A stretch of 23,286 nucleotides of DNA from an uncultured Lachnospiraceae bacterium. Its GTDB lineage: Bacteria; Bacillota; Clostridia; Lachnospirales; Lachnospiraceae. Both the position numbers and the translations under genes were made by a program. Below the pieces are notes generated by a model, which was not told the DNA's origin, did no database searches, and saw nothing but the letters and a program-made list of their open reading frames with translations. The stretch is taken from positions 1-23,286 of the forward strand of contig CAJUGG010000089.1 in the NCBI GenBank assembly GCA_910585995.1, read 5' to 3'. Every line of letters starts with the position of its first letter. Position 1 is the first letter of the stretch. Shown piece after piece: positions 23,197 to 23,286 of this stretch.

Positions 23197-23286
23197 GGCA
23201 AACTTGACTGCTATACAGGAGTTCTTCCCAAGTGTCAGTTTAAGAAGACTATTTGAAGTCTAACGCTACCATCAGAAATTTGCCAA

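Overview
The window looks like a chromosome segment of a Gram-positive anaerobe of the Clostridia, most likely family Lachnospiraceae (Blautia/Ruminococcus-like). This rests on strong AGGAGG-type ribosome binding sites, luxS, queH, a YtrA-type GntR/ABC cassette, a second gyrase-like pair of ParE/ParC type, and a PD-(D/E)XK/AAA-ATPase gene remnant of the sort common in gut Clostridia. The family assignment is inference; no rRNA gene is present.

Layout. (1) 1-5750, plus strand: a D-2-hydroxyacid dehydrogenase (hydroxypyruvate reductase type), a glycerate 2-kinase and an MBL-fold hydrolase. A long TIR-transmembrane-MORN-repeat gene follows that is interrupted by two in-frame stop codons. (2) 5724-6410: a small divergent module with an XRE-type regulator (minus), a 95-aa unknown protein (plus) and iterated TATATAAGCA sites between them. 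(3) 6508-7447: luxS on the minus strand behind a long, highly structured leader, divergent from mgtE. (4) 7343-11816, plus strand: mgtE, trpS, a flavin-reductase-like protein, an RluA-type pseudouridine synthase and a glyoxalase-fold protein. queH faces them and overlaps the last gene tail to tail. (5) 12530-14570: a GntR repressor, ABC ATPase and permease operon with a clear promoter, a palindromic operator and a terminator. (6) 14616-18983: a type IIA topoisomerase pair (ParE/GyrB and ParC/GyrA) with its own promoter and terminator. (7) 19095-22445: a MATE exporter and an amidohydrolase (family 3). (8) 22440-23286: degraded sequence with a remnant of a PD-(D/E)XK/AAA-ATPase gene and one weak ORF.

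The most interesting signal lies between the genes. Seven hairpins share one boundary, AAAACA|GCAnC ... GnTGC|GGAAC, and five of them end directly at the Shine-Dalgarno sequence of a gene (hydroxyacid dehydrogenase, glycerate kinase, luxS, flavin reductase, glyoxalase-like). The hairpin bodies belong to at least three unrelated sequences. Within the main 89-bp type, two subtypes differ by compensatory base-pair changes, so the fold rather than the sequence appears to be kept. Two of these leaders (glxK and luxS) also carry a second, larger hairpin with unrelated outer arms but a shared 26-bp core, in the same orientation relative to the downstream gene although the genes lie on opposite strands. 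This looks like a modular family of structured 5' leader cassettes. I do not recognise it as a named RNA or repeat family.

Base composition rises visibly from about 16,300 onward (end of the topoisomerase B gene), which suggests that the right third has a different history from the left part.
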